A DNA stretch of 64,000 bases. It comes from Collinsella sp. An307. Its GTDB lineage: Bacteria; Actinomycetota; Coriobacteriia; Coriobacteriales; Coriobacteriaceae. The stretch spans positions 186,001 through 250,000 of the forward strand of contig NZ_NFIP01000001.1 of NCBI RefSeq assembly GCF_002161805.1. Direction: 5' to 3'. This document shows, piece by piece, positions 33,481-42,178 of this stretch. The translations under genes were made by a program, and so were the position numbers. The notes below the pieces were generated by a model that saw nothing but the letters and a program-made list of their open reading frames with translations, was not told the DNA's origin and ran no database searches. Position 1 is the stretch's first letter; each line of letters starts with the position of its first letter.

Positions 33481-35334
33481 TCACGCCTCCCTGGCGTCGG
33501 TTGCGGCGTCTGCTTTGGTGGCGGAGGGCAGCGGTGCCTCGGCGGCGTTTGCCCCTCCACCTGCGAGTGCCTCGGTGGTGTCCACGATGCCCGCCACCTC
33601 GGAGATGCGGGCAAAGGCGGGAGAGACCTCGCGTGCGAGGCGCTGCGAGAGCTCAACAACCTGCGGCGGCTTCACGCGGGCGCGCGCCATGAGCGCGGCG
33701 TCGGCAAAGACCTCTGCCGTGGCGCCGCGGGCGAGGATGCAACCGTCTGCCATGACCACGAGGCGCTCGGCAAAGTCGGACACGACCTCCATGTCGTGGC
33801 AGACCATCACCACAGCAGACCCGTGCTCGGCCATCTCGCGGACCGTCTCCATAACGGTCATGCACTCGCGGTAGTCGAGGCCGCTCGTGGGTTCGTCGAG
33901 GACGACGACCGCGGGTTCGCAAACTACGACCGAGGCGAGTGCGACCATCTGGCGTTGCCCGCGCGAGAGCGAGAAGGGCGCCTCGTCTGCCGGAAGGCCA
34001 AAGCGCTCGATCACGCGGCGGGCGCGTGCCTCGGCATCTGTTTGCGAGACGCCGGCGAGCTCGAGGCCAAAGGCAACCTCTTCGAGCACGGTGTTCTTGC
34101 AGAGCTGGTGGTCGGGGTTCTGGAAGAGCGTCGCCACGTGGCGAGCGATGCGCGACACGGGAACCTCACGCGTGTCGAGGCCGGCGATCACGACCGAGCC
34201 GGAGCTCGGCTTGAGAAGACCGTTTAAAAGCTTAGTGGCCGTGGTCTTGCCGGCGCCGTTTTGGCCGACGATTCCCACGAGCTCGCCGGGATAGACGGTA
34301 AGATCGAGGTTGTTCACCGACGCGCCGCCGCCGGGGTAGGCAAAGGTGACGCCCGAGAAGCGCACGATGGGCTCGGCGCCCTTGGCGTGCGGCCGCGGCG
34401 CGGGCGCGTGGGGCGAGGCCGTGGCTCGACCGAGCGCCCTCGCTTCAACGGGCGCCGGTGCGCCCGCACGCGCTTTAACGATGTCGGCGATAAGCGCGGC
34501 GGCTTCGTCCACGTTGAGGCAGGGGTCGCCCGCCGGACAGAGGCCGCGGTGGGCGAGGCTGTTTGAGATGCGAGCCGTGCGCGGGCTGTCGACGCCGATG
34601 GCGCGGAGCTCGGAGCTGTGCGCAAAGACCTCGTGCGGCGTGCCGTCGAGCGCTACGCGCCCCTCGTTCATGACCACGAGCCGATCGCAGTACTCCGAGA
34701 GGAGCGCCACCTTCTGCTCGATCACTATGACGGTGATGCCCTCGTCGCGGTTGAGGTCGCGCAGCACGTCAAAGACCATGCGGGAGCTCACCGGGTCGAG
34801 CGCCGCGGTGGGTTCGTCAAGTACGAGCACGCGCGGTGCGAGCGCCAGAATCGCGGCGATGGCGACCTTTTGCTTCTGCCCGCCCGAGAGGGTGGCGATT
34901 TCGCGGTCGCGGAGGTCGGCGATGCCCACGGCGTCGAGCGCGGCCTCAATGAACTTCTCGATATGCCTATGGTCGACGCCAAAGTTCTCGAGACCAAAGA
35001 TGAGTTCGTCCTCCACCACCGAGGCGACCATCTGCGCGTCGATGTCCTGGTTGACCGACCCCACAACGCGCGAGATGTCGGTAAGTGTGACCTCGCAGGT
35101 GTCTGAGCCGTCGACAATGGTCTCGCCAAAGAGCTGGCCGGTGAAGTGGTGGGGGATGGCGCCCGAGAGGACGGAGGCGAGGGTCGACTTGCCCGCCCCC
35201 GACGGGCCGATCACGCCCACAAAGGCACCCGGCTCGATGGCAAGCGTGATGTCGTCGAGGGCGCGCGCGTCCTCGTGACCATAGGAGAACGAGACGTGCC
35301 TCATCTCGATTATCGGATCGGCGGTCGGTTGCAT
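33481..35334 (-). CDS. ECF transporter ATPase, fused A and A' domains
   Basis: One 617-residue polypeptide with two ABC ATPase halves, as in YkoD-type proteins. First half: Walker A GVIGPSGAGKSTLAS, signature TLSGGQKQKVAIA, Walker B VLVLDEPTAALDP. A Pro/Ala/Arg linker (about 280-325) leads to the second half: GIVGQNGAGKTTATKLLNG, SLSRGQRQMVALAS, VVVLDEPTSGLDY, with the switch His in MVCHDMEVVS. Both sites look competent. The C-terminal 60 residues are Ala/Thr-rich and without family character. It energises uptake through the S component encoded upstream and the T component downstream. Confidence 0.93.
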   Translation of the reverse strand: MQPTADPIIEMRHVSFSYGHEDARALDDITLAIEPGAFVGVIGPSGAGKSTLASVLSGAIPHHFTGQLFGETIVDGSDTCEVTLTDISRVVGSVNQDIDAQMVASVVEDELIFGLENFGVDHRHIEKFIEAALDAVGIADLRDREIATLSGGQKQKVAIAAILALAPRVLVLDEPTAALDPVSSRMVFDVLRDLNRDEGITVIVIEQKVALLSEYCDRLVVMNEGRVALDGTPHEVFAHSSELRAIGVDSPRTARISNSLAHRGLCPAGDPCLNVDEAAALIADIVKARAGAPAPVEARALGRATASPHAPAPRPHAKGAEPIVRFSGVTFAYPGGGASVNNLDLTVYPGELVGIVGQNGAGKTTATKLLNGLLKPSSGSVVIAGLDTREVPVSRIARHVATLFQNPDHQLCKNTVLEEVAFGLELAGVSQTDAEARARRVIERFGLPADEAPFSLSRGQRQMVALASVVVCEPAVVVLDEPTSGLDYRECMTVMETVREMAEHGSAVVMVCHDMEVVSDFAERLVVMADGCILARGATAEVFADAALMARARVKPPQVVELSQRLAREVSPAFARISEVAGIVDTTEALAGGGANAAEAPLPSATKADAATDAREA

Positions 35335-35373
35335 GGGGTCCTCTCGGAGGTCGGGGTTACGGGGTGGGCGGTG

Positions 35374-35949
35374 CTAGTCGGCAAGCTTGAGGGCGTGCTT
35401 GATGGGCAGGTAGAGCGCGCCTACGAGGATGGCATTGAACACCGCGGTGAGGGCGACGACGGGGAGCATCAGCGAGACGAGGCTCGTGTCGAACTGCATC
35501 ATGGCCATCTTGATTACCATAAAGATAGCGCCGGAGAGGAACGTCGTCACGAACGTGCCCACCGTGGGGATGACGGCCTTGGCGCCCGTCTTCATGCCGG
35601 CGTTGACGATAAGGGCCATCACGACGGCGGCGATGCCCTCGGCCACAAAGTCGATGCCGGGGCTTGTGGTGGTGATCTGGATTACCGCGGCGGAGACGAG
35701 GCCGATGATGAGGGCCTGCACGGCGTTGGGCCGCACGATCAAGATGGTGAGGCAGAAGGCGGAGATGATGAACTCGGGTGCGATGGTGCCCGCCGAGATG
35801 GTCGAGATGGCCTTGCCGACGGTGAAGTTCAAGATGAAGCCGGCGGCGAGGAGCACGGCGAGCAGGACGAGGGCCTTTACGTCGAGCTTTCCGCGGTCGA
35901 CGGAGGTGACGGTGCGGGCCTGAGCGGAGGTGTTGGTGTTCTGCGTCAT
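35374..35949 (-). CDS. ECF transporter S component, TrpP-like, probably for tryptophan
   Basis: Membrane substrate-binding protein of 191 residues with six hydrophobic segments (LVLLAVLLAAGFILNFTVG, FIISAFCLTILIVR, ALIIGLVSAAVIQITTTSPG, and others). ISTISAGTIAPEFIISAF and ITTTSPGIDF recall TrpP-type proteins (S-x-x-x-x-x-PEF and T-T-x-x-P-G), though similarity by eye is modest. The decisive clue is upstream: a leader peptide with three Trp codons and a terminator/antiterminator (36088-36215). ATG 35949 is preceded by AAAGG. The cargo could be tryptophan, indole or another Trp-derived compound; the energising partners follow directly. Confidence 0.8.
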   Translation of the reverse strand: MTQNTNTSAQARTVTSVDRGKLDVKALVLLAVLLAAGFILNFTVGKAISTISAGTIAPEFIISAFCLTILIVRPNAVQALIIGLVSAAVIQITTTSPGIDFVAEGIAAVVMALIVNAGMKTGAKAVIPTVGTFVTTFLSGAIFMVIKMAMMQFDTSLVSLMLPVVALTAVFNAILVGALYLPIKHALKLAD

Positions 35950-35973
35950 GGTAATCAGCCTTTCTGATGCATA

Positions 35974-36031
35974 TTTGGGGACGGGGTCGAAATGTGCAAC
36001 TGCCTGGTTGGGGACGGGGTCGAAACGATCG
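35974..36031. repeat. Dispersed TTTGGGGACGGGGTC repeat, copies B1 and B2 in tandem
   Basis: TTTGGGGACGGGGTCGAAAT at 35974-35993 followed by GTGCA, and TTGGGGACGGGGTCGAAACG at 36008-36027, in the same direction 34 bases apart. They lie in the leader of the ECF operon, between the attenuator and the start codon of the S component. Confidence 0.75.
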
Positions 36032-36087
36032 CGGAGGCGCGTGGTGCGAATCCGGTCGGTCAATTAGGCTGGCGGAGGCGTGATAGC

Positions 36088-36118
36088 AAAAAGGCCCCCG
36101 GTCAACCCGGGGGCCTTT
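36088..36118 (-). terminator. Attenuator terminator of the ECF operon
   Basis: On the minus strand AAAGGCCCCCGG, loop GTTGA, then CCGGGGGCCTTTTT: a perfect 12-bp stem followed by five T. The loop plus the first bases of the 3' arm read GTTGACCGG, the exact complement of CCGGTCAAC at the end of the leader peptide gene, so the two structures exclude each other. Confidence 0.9.
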
Positions 36119-36146
36119 ACGTGCACTATCTATAGGCGCGAAGGGC

Positions 36147-36215
36147 TCACCGTTGACCGGCCGAGTTCACATCACGCCACCACCAGTTGTTGAGAGCAAG
36201 GTTGGTGTTTCTCAT
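36147..36215 (-). CDS. Trp-codon leader peptide of the ECF transporter operon
   Basis: A 22-residue frame with AAAGGAG nine bases before the ATG. It reads MRNTNLALNN, then Trp11-Trp12-Trp13, then RDVNSAGQR and TGA. Three consecutive TGG codons in so short a peptide are the signature of a trp-type attenuator. The last codons (GCC GGT CAA CGG) contain the antiterminator strand CCGGTCAAC. When charged tRNA-Trp is plentiful the ribosome runs to the stop and covers that strand, so the terminator at 36088-36118 forms. When it stalls on Trp codons the strand is free to pair with GTTGACCGG and transcription continues into the transporter genes. Sequence facts are direct; mechanism is by analogy with known attenuators. 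Confidence 0.88.
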   Translation of the reverse strand: MRNTNLALNNWWWRDVNSAGQR

Positions 36216-36279
36216 GACCGGTGGCTCCTTTCGGTTAATCGCGGTGAGCCTTAAAGCCCACCCATCTGGCGTTGCGAGC

Positions 36280-36288
36280 ACTATAGCA
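36280..36288 (-). promoter_or_regulatory. Extended -10 promoter of the Trp leader/ECF operon
   Basis: The minus strand reads TGCTATAGT: a TATAGT -10 box with a TG one base before it (extended -10). It lies about 65 bases before the leader ATG. No good -35 hexamer is seen at 16-18 bases, which is tolerated by extended -10 promoters. Confidence 0.6.
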
Positions 36289-36374
36289 CAGTAAAGCGCC
36301 CTGCCGTCCGTATCCGTTAAAGATTGCTGTTGTGTTACGCCGCGGCCGGGCGAACAGCGCAGGCGAGCACGACC

Positions 36375-37295
36375 TTACGCGCGCGTGAGCGGCGAGAACT
36401 CGTCCACAATAAGGTCGAGGCAGCGGGGCAGCACACGCGCGCCAAACACGCCCGAAGCGCTGTCCACAAGCTCGCCGTCGAACTGCATGCCGAGCGAGGG
36501 CGAGCAGCGCACCATGACCTCGCGCGCCTGGAACATCTTGAGCTGCGGGCGGCCGAGGTTCTTGCCCGCCGGGTCGATGACAGCGGCAAGAGCGGTGGGG
36601 AGGAGCTGCACGAGTCCCACCGGCTCGATGACGGCGATGTCGAGAAGGCCGTCGTTCATCCGGCAGTCGGGAAAGAGGTTGATGCCGTTTTGGATGACGG
36701 CGGTGTTGCCGATCATGCACGAGATGCCGTCGAGTTCCTCGACCACACCGTCGTGCTCGATGGAGAAGTGGGCAACCTCGGGCTCGAGCGTGGAGAGTGC
36801 CGAGAGGAAGTAGGCGATCTCGCCGATGTCGCGCTTTGCGGGTGCCGCCTTCTTCATGATGGTCGCGTCAAAGCCCGAGCCGGCGATAATGGTGAAGCCG
36901 TGCCGCTGCGTCGCGCCCGACTCGTCCTGCCAGAAGAGCTCGCCCATATCGACCTGGGCGGTGCGCCCGGCGCGGCAGGCCGCCGCAAGGGCCGCGATCT
37001 CGGAGCCGTTGCCGATGTTGTTGAAGAACAGGTTCGCCGTGCCCGAGGGAAATACGAGCACGGGTACATGCGTGTCGCGCAGGCAGTCGAGGACGTTGGC
37101 GACCGTGCCGTCCCCGCCCGAGACGACCACGCGGTCAAAAGAGCGCGCGTCGCGCGTCGCATCCTCGGCCTCCATACCTTGGCCGATGAAGCGCATGACA
37201 ACCTCATCGCCGGCGGCAGCGAGCGCGTGCTCGAATGCAAAGATCTCATCCGAGCGCGGACCCGACGCAAGATTGTGGATGATGAGGCACCGCAT
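36375..37295 (-). CDS. Diacylglycerol kinase-family (YegS/BmrU-like) lipid kinase
   Basis: Lipid kinase of 306 residues: N-terminal RCLIIHNLASGPRSDEIF, the ATP-binding VVVSGGDGTVANVLDCL (about 58-74), LVFPSGTANLFFNNIG, and later FTIIAGSGFDATIMKKA and GLLDIAVIEPVGLVQL, which match the DAGK catalytic and accessory domains. FDGELVDS near the end is the conserved metal/ATP-proximal motif. ATG 37295 gives the family N-terminus; the longer frame to 37550 runs into the divergent RNase D gene. The substrate may be diacylglycerol or an undecaprenol-like lipid, not distinguishable here. Confidence 0.88.
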   Translation of the reverse strand: MRCLIIHNLASGPRSDEIFAFEHALAAAGDEVVMRFIGQGMEAEDATRDARSFDRVVVSGGDGTVANVLDCLRDTHVPVLVFPSGTANLFFNNIGNGSEIAALAAACRAGRTAQVDMGELFWQDESGATQRHGFTIIAGSGFDATIMKKAAPAKRDIGEIAYFLSALSTLEPEVAHFSIEHDGVVEELDGISCMIGNTAVIQNGINLFPDCRMNDGLLDIAVIEPVGLVQLLPTALAAVIDPAGKNLGRPQLKMFQAREVMVRCSPSLGMQFDGELVDSASGVFGARVLPRCLDLIVDEFSPLTRA

Positions 37296-37386
37296 GGGGC
37301 GTTTCCGTTCCGACTCAAAGCGCGTATAGTTACATTGTCGTATCCTACCCCCAAGACCCATCTCGATACCGAGGCCAAGGGAGAGC

Positions 37387-38523
37387 ATGATTATTTCTAC
37401 AGAGAGCGAGCTCGCGGCGTTCTGCGCGCGGGCCGCCGCGTTCGATGCGGTCGCTGTTGATACCGAGTTTCTGCGCGAGCGGACGTTCCATCCGCGCCTG
37501 TGCCTCATCCAGGTAGGCACCCCCGACGAGTCGGTCGCCATCGACCCCATTGCCCTCGAGGGGTACCTCGACCCGCTGGCTCAACTGTTTGTGAACCCCA
37601 AGGTCCTCAAGGTCTTCCACGCATGCACGCAAGACATGGAGGTGCTGCTCCATACGCTTGGTGTGCTTCCCGCCCCGATATTCGACACCCAGGTTGCCGC
37701 GGCATTTTTGGGCGAGCGCCTGCAGATTGCCTACAACGGCCTTGTCCAGGCGTTCTGCGGCGTGACGCTTCCCAAGACCGAGTCGCTTACCGACTGGTCG
37801 CGCCGCCCACTCACCGACCAGCAGATTGAGTACGCCCTAGACGATGTCCGCTATCTCATCAAGGCGTACGGCACCATTTCTGAGCGCCTTGAGACGGAGG
37901 GACGCCTGTGGTGGGTGCTCGACGAGATGCGCCCGCTCATGGAGCGCTCGCACTACGAGACGGACCGCCGCGAGGCCTACAAGCGCGTCAAGCGCATCAA
38001 CTCCTGCACGCGCAAGCAGATGGCGATCGCGCGCGAGCTCGCCGCCTGGCGCGAGGGCCGCGCCGAGAAGCTCGACATCCCGCGCAAGTGGGTCATGTCG
38101 GACGAGGTGCTCGTCGCGCTCGTCAAACGCGCGCCCCGCGAGGTGGCCGACGTGAGAAGCGTGCGCGGCACCGAGCAGCTCGCCGATGGCGACGTCCACG
38201 CCATCCTCATGGCGGTTGACCGCGGGCGCCGCTGCCCGGCGGATCGCCTGCCGCCCGCCCAGCACGCGCGCCGTGCGCTCACCAGCGAGCTCGAGAGCGT
38301 CGTGGATCTCATGTACGCCCTTTTGCGCCTTGTGGCGGAGCGCTCCGGTGTGGCAACGGCAATGATCGCCTCGCGCGATGACCTTGCCGACTACATCGAT
38401 CATCCCGAGCGCAGCCCGCTGCGCGACGGCTGGCGCTTCGAGCTGGTGGGAACGCGCCTTGACGACCTGCTCTCGGGTAACATGGGCCTCACCGTCAAGG
38501 ATCGTCGCATCGAGATCCTGTAG
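37387..38523 (+). CDS. rnd: Ribonuclease D
   Basis: 3'-5' exoribonuclease of 378 residues acting on tRNA and other structured RNA ends. DEDDy exonuclease domain: VAVDTEFLRERTF (Asp and Glu), VFHACTQDMEVLL (Asp), and IEYALDDVRYL with the Tyr-x3-Asp of the DEDDy class. An HRDC domain follows (about 205-285: CTRKQMAIARELAAWREGRA, IPRKWVMSDEVLVALVKRAP), then a second helical HRDC-like part. ATG 37387 follows GGGAGAG. The divergent lipid kinase lies 91 bases upstream. Confidence 0.9.
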   Translation: MIISTESELAAFCARAAAFDAVAVDTEFLRERTFHPRLCLIQVGTPDESVAIDPIALEGYLDPLAQLFVNPKVLKVFHACTQDMEVLLHTLGVLPAPIFDTQVAAAFLGERLQIAYNGLVQAFCGVTLPKTESLTDWSRRPLTDQQIEYALDDVRYLIKAYGTISERLETEGRLWWVLDEMRPLMERSHYETDRREAYKRVKRINSCTRKQMAIARELAAWREGRAEKLDIPRKWVMSDEVLVALVKRAPREVADVRSVRGTEQLADGDVHAILMAVDRGRRCPADRLPPAQHARRALTSELESVVDLMYALLRLVAERSGVATAMIASRDDLADYIDHPERSPLRDGWRFELVGTRLDDLLSGNMGLTVKDRRIEIL

Positions 38524-38654
38524 CAAAGGGCCGCAAAGGGGCGGGGTGTTTCGTCAACCTTGCCGTTACCAGAACCTTGTCCGCGCGTCGGGGTAGACTG
38601 GATAGTAACCAGCAAGGCGGGCACGCACCCGCTCTATATAGATACGGAGGGCAC

Positions 38655-40202
38655 ATGACCGGATGGAACTTGACGGGAAAGAGCACCCGTCCACGTGCCG
38701 CCACAGAACCCTTGCCCTGGGAGCAGGGTGCTACACCAGGTAGCATCCCTGCGGCCGCTGCTGCCACCGGCGCAGACGGCGGGGGCGCTGCCGAGCAGGC
38801 GGAACAGGACCCAAACATCCTTACCGTGACGCAGGCGGTCGGCCTTGCGGGTGCAACCTTGGCGGAGCTGCCGCCTATCACGGTGCTCGGCGAGGTGTCG
38901 GGCTTTCGCGGGCCGTACGGTGCCCGCGGCCACTGCTACTTCCAGATAAAGGACGAGTCGAGCTCGCTGGAGTGCATCATCTGGGGCGGCGTCTACAAGG
39001 CGAGCCCCTATGAGCTCAGAAACGGCCTCAAGATGCGCTTCACGGGCAAGTTTGAGGTGTATGCCCGCACCGGCAAGATGAGTTTTCAGATCTCGCGCTT
39101 CGAGCCGGTGGGGGAGGGCCTTTTGCGCCAGCAGGTGGCCGCCCTTGCCGAGAAGCTGCGCCGCGAGGGGCTCATGGACGAGTCGCGCAAGCGCCCCATC
39201 CCCGCGTTCTGCACGCGTGTGGCCGTAGTGACCTCACTTTCTGGTGCGGTCATCGACGACGTGAAGCGCACGCTCCGTCGCAGAAACCCGCTCGTTGAGC
39301 TCATCTGCGTGGGTTCCAAGGTGCAAGGCGAGGGTGCCGAGGCCGAGCTCATCGAGGCGCTCGCCCGCGCCGCCGCCATCGAGCCCGCGCCCGACTGCAT
39401 CCTGCTCGTGCGCGGTGGAGGCTCCTTTGAGGATCTCATGACCTTCAACGACGAGGCACTCGCCCGCGCCGTCGCGGCGTCCCCCGTGCCCGTCATCACC
39501 GGTATCGGCCACGAGCCCGATACCTCCATCTGCGACATGGTGAGCGACCGCCGCTGCTCCACGCCCACGGCGGCGGCGGAGTCGGTGGCGCCCGCAGCGA
39601 CCGAGCTCGCAGAGCTCCTCGCCACCCGCGAGCGCAGGCTTGCGGCTGCCTTGTCTGCCATGGTGGCAGACGGCAAGGCGGGGCTCTCCCGTGCGCTTGA
39701 GCGTGCCTCTCGCGCGATGGGAGAGCGTCTCTCGCGCGAGGAGCTTTCCCTGCGCGCGCTCGCAGCGCGCCCCTGCCTCACCCGGCCGGACGAGACGGTG
39801 CTCCGCCGCGCCGCGGAGCTCGAGCAGAGCGCCGACAGGCTCGAGGCGGCCATGGCAAGGGGCATGGAGCGCCAGGCCGCGTCGCTCGACGCCCTCGCTG
39901 CGCGTCTGCCTGCGCCGGGCTCGCTTATCGCCGAGCCGCGCCATGCGCTCGAGCTCGCCCTTGCGCGTCTTGCACGCGAGGGGAGGGAGCTCACCGCGGC
40001 GCGCGGGGCGGACCTTGCGCGCCAGGCGGCGTCGCTCGACGCCCTATCGCCGCTCAAGGTTTTGGGACGCGGGTACGCCATCGCTTACCGCGAGGGCACG
40101 GTGGCGACGAGTGCGACCACGTTTGCCGCTGGCGACGAACTCACGGTGCGCTTCGCAGACGGCGAGGTCGCGGCAGCGGTCGAGCGCGTGGACGCAAAGT
40201 AG
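38655..40202 (+). CDS. xseA: Exodeoxyribonuclease VII large subunit
   Basis: Catalytic subunit of ExoVII, which degrades single-stranded DNA to short oligomers. After an Ala/Gly-rich extension of about 55 residues comes ILTVTQAVGLAGATLAELPP, the OB fold (VLGEVSGFRGPYGARGHCYF, YEVYARTGKMSF-like), then the exonuclease core with TRVAVVTSLSGAVIDDVKRT, LICVGSKVQGEGAE, CILLVRGGGSFEDLMTFNDE, ITGIGHEPDTSICDMVSD and STPTAAAESVAP. A long coiled coil and the closing SPLKVLGRGYAIAYRE complete the family plan. ATG 38655 is preceded by GGAGG. xseB follows 54 bases later. Confidence 0.93.
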   Translation: MTGWNLTGKSTRPRAATEPLPWEQGATPGSIPAAAAATGADGGGAAEQAEQDPNILTVTQAVGLAGATLAELPPITVLGEVSGFRGPYGARGHCYFQIKDESSSLECIIWGGVYKASPYELRNGLKMRFTGKFEVYARTGKMSFQISRFEPVGEGLLRQQVAALAEKLRREGLMDESRKRPIPAFCTRVAVVTSLSGAVIDDVKRTLRRRNPLVELICVGSKVQGEGAEAELIEALARAAAIEPAPDCILLVRGGGSFEDLMTFNDEALARAVAASPVPVITGIGHEPDTSICDMVSDRRCSTPTAAAESVAPAATELAELLATRERRLAAALSAMVADGKAGLSRALERASRAMGERLSREELSLRALAARPCLTRPDETVLRRAAELEQSADRLEAAMARGMERQAASLDALAARLPAPGSLIAEPRHALELALARLAREGRELTAARGADLARQAASLDALSPLKVLGRGYAIAYREGTVATSATTFAAGDELTVRFADGEVAAAVERVDAK

Positions 40203-40256
40203 CACTCACGGCAACGGTAACCCATGGGCCTTGCGCCCGAGAGAAAGGATATACAC

Positions 40257-40520
40257 ATGGCAGAGAAGAAGATCGAGGAGCTCACCTACAAGGAGGCCTC
40301 CCAGGAGCTCGAGCGTATCATCCGCGCGCTGGAGTCCGGCGAGATGGAGCTCGAGCAATCGCTCGAGAGCTACACACGCGGTGTCGCACTCGTGAAGAGC
40401 CTGCGCGAGCGTCTTGATTCTGCCGAGCAGCAGGTCAAGATCCTCGAGAAGGATATGGACGGCACGGACACGCTCGTGGCGGGCGAGGCCGCGTCGACCG
40501 ACGACACGCTGAGCATCTAG
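40257..40520 (+). CDS. xseB: Exodeoxyribonuclease VII small subunit
   Basis: Small helical subunit (87 residues) that decorates the XseA coiled coil. IEELTYKEASQELERIIRAL followed by LESGEMELEQSLESYTRG is the conserved XseB core; LRERLDSAEQQVKILEKD follows, then an acidic Thr/Asp tail. ATG 40257 follows AAAGGA. Directly downstream of xseA as in most bacteria. Confidence 0.92.
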   Translation: MAEKKIEELTYKEASQELERIIRALESGEMELEQSLESYTRGVALVKSLRERLDSAEQQVKILEKDMDGTDTLVAGEAASTDDTLSI

Positions 40521-40532
40521 GGAGTGAACATC

Positions 40533-40868
40533 ATGTCCGACTGCATCTTCTGCAAGATTGCCAACCACGAGATTCCCTCGACGGTCGTCTATGAGGACGA
40601 CGTCGTCATCGCCTTCGACGACCTGAACCCCCAGGCGCCCGTGCACACCCTCGTGGTGCCTAAGGCGCACTACGAGAACATCGTCGACGGCGTGCCGGCA
40701 GAGACCCTCGCCGCCATGGCAAACGCTGTGGCCGAGGTCGCGCGCGCCAAGGGCCTTGACCAGGGCTTCCGCGTGATCACCAACACCGGCGCCGCCGCTG
40801 GCCAGACCGTCATGCACCTGCACTGGCACGTGCTCGGCGGCCGCGATCTGGGCGAGGGCCTCGTCTAG
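40533..40868 (+). CDS. HIT family (Hint-like) nucleotide hydrolase
   Basis: A 111-residue histidine-triad protein: CIFCKIANHEIPSTVVYEDD at the start, FDDLNPQAPVHTLVVPKAHY, and the triad HLHWHVLGGRDLGEGL at the end. Hint homologues hydrolyse purine nucleotide phosphoramidates and acyl-adenylates; the cellular role is often unclear. GGAG (40521-40524) is eight bases before ATG 40533, which is preferred to the GTG at 40524. It sits 12 bases after xseB and may be cotranscribed. Confidence 0.92.
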   Translation: MSDCIFCKIANHEIPSTVVYEDDVVIAFDDLNPQAPVHTLVVPKAHYENIVDGVPAETLAAMANAVAEVARAKGLDQGFRVITNTGAAAGQTVMHLHWHVLGGRDLGEGLV

Positions 40869-41005
40869 TCCCGCCGTCTGCCGCGCTCCGGAGCCCGGCT
40901 GCATGTCTGCGGTCCATCTTGACCCCTCATGGCCGGGTTTGGCGGTAAAATAAAGCTGTTGTGTAGCTTCGCGCCGGCACTCGGCGCGCGATCTGAGGGA
41001 GACTC

Positions 41006-42178
41006 ATGAACGTTCTCGTTGTCAATGCCGGTAGCTCCACGCTCAAGTACCAGCTCATCGATACCAAGACCCACAAGGTTTCCGCTAAGGGTTCTTGCGA
41101 GCGCGTGGGCTTCACGGGCGGCACCTTCACCCACACCGTTGCCGGCGCGCCCAAGGTCACCGACAACATCGAGTTCCCCGACCACAAGGTTGCCATCGAG
41201 GCCGTGCTGAAGGACCTTGAGTCCCACAACGTCAAGATCGACGGTATCGGTCACCGCATCGTGCAGGGCGGTTGGTATTTCGGCGACTCCACGCTCGTCG
41301 ACGCCGACATCCTCGCCAAGATCCGCGAGGTCGCTCCGCTCGCCCCGCTCCACAACAACCCCGAGGCCAACGTCATCGAGTACTGCCTCGAGCAGTATCC
41401 CGACCTGCCCAACGTTACTGTCTACGACACGGCGTTCCACTTCAACATGCCCAAGGTCGCTCAGACCTACTCGCTGCCCGCCGACGTCTGCGAGAAGTTC
41501 CACATCCGCAAGTACGGCGCCCACGGCACGAGCTACCGCTACATCTCCCAGAAGGTCTCCGAGATGACGGACGGGGCTGCGCACAAGGTCGTCATCTGCC
41601 ACATCGGTTCGGGCGCTTCGCTCGCCGCCGTCCAGGACGGTCAGTGCATGGACACCACCATGGGCCTCACCCCGCTCGACGGCGTGATGATGGGCACCCG
41701 CTGCGGCTCCATCGACCCGGCTACCGTCTGCTACCTCCAGCGCGAGGGCGGCTACTCCTTTGACGAGGTCGATGACATGATGAACAAGAAGTCCGGCCTC
41801 ATCGCTATCGCGGGTACCAACGACATCCGCGATATCGAGCAGGGTGCCGCCGACGGCGACGCGGGCTGCAAGCTCGCCTTCGACATGTTCGTCTATAAGA
41901 TCGCCGCTAAGGTCGCCGAGATGGCCACCGCTATGTGCGGCATGGACACCCTCGTCTTCACCGCCGGTATCGGCGAGCACGCTCCGGCTGTCCGCGCTGG
42001 CGTTGCCGACCGCCTCGCCTGGATGGGCGTCAAGATGGACCACGCCAAGAACGCCCTGCGCGCTGATGGCGGCTGGTGCCTCTCCACCGCCGATTCGCCT
42101 GTTGCCATCTACGTGATCCCCACCGACGAGGAGTACATGATCGCTGCCGACGTCGAGCGTATCGTCAACGGCAAGTAG
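41006..42178 (+). CDS. ackA: Acetate kinase, copy 1 (His to Tyr at the conserved HGTS[H] position)
   Basis: Acetate + ATP to acetyl phosphate + ADP; last step of ATP-yielding acetate formation. Seen: MNVLVVNAGSSTLKYQLID, GIGHRIVQGGWYFGDS, VTVYDTAFHFNMP, GAHGTSYRYISQ, CHIGSGASLAAVQDG, DTTMGLTPLDGVMMGTRCGS, FTAGIGEHAP and IPTDEEYMIAADV. Residue 177 is Tyr (codon 41534-41536) where acetate kinases, including copy 2, have His (H180 of the Methanosarcina enzyme, a transition-state residue). Ribosome-binding site GAGGGAG precedes ATG 41006. The change may lower or alter activity; if so, copy 2 carries the main flux. Confidence 0.9.
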   Translation: MNVLVVNAGSSTLKYQLIDTKTHKVSAKGSCERVGFTGGTFTHTVAGAPKVTDNIEFPDHKVAIEAVLKDLESHNVKIDGIGHRIVQGGWYFGDSTLVDADILAKIREVAPLAPLHNNPEANVIEYCLEQYPDLPNVTVYDTAFHFNMPKVAQTYSLPADVCEKFHIRKYGAHGTSYRYISQKVSEMTDGAAHKVVICHIGSGASLAAVQDGQCMDTTMGLTPLDGVMMGTRCGSIDPATVCYLQREGGYSFDEVDDMMNKKSGLIAIAGTNDIRDIEQGAADGDAGCKLAFDMFVYKIAAKVAEMATAMCGMDTLVFTAGIGEHAPAVRAGVADRLAWMGVKMDHAKNALRADGGWCLSTADSPVAIYVIPTDEEYMIAADVERIVNGK

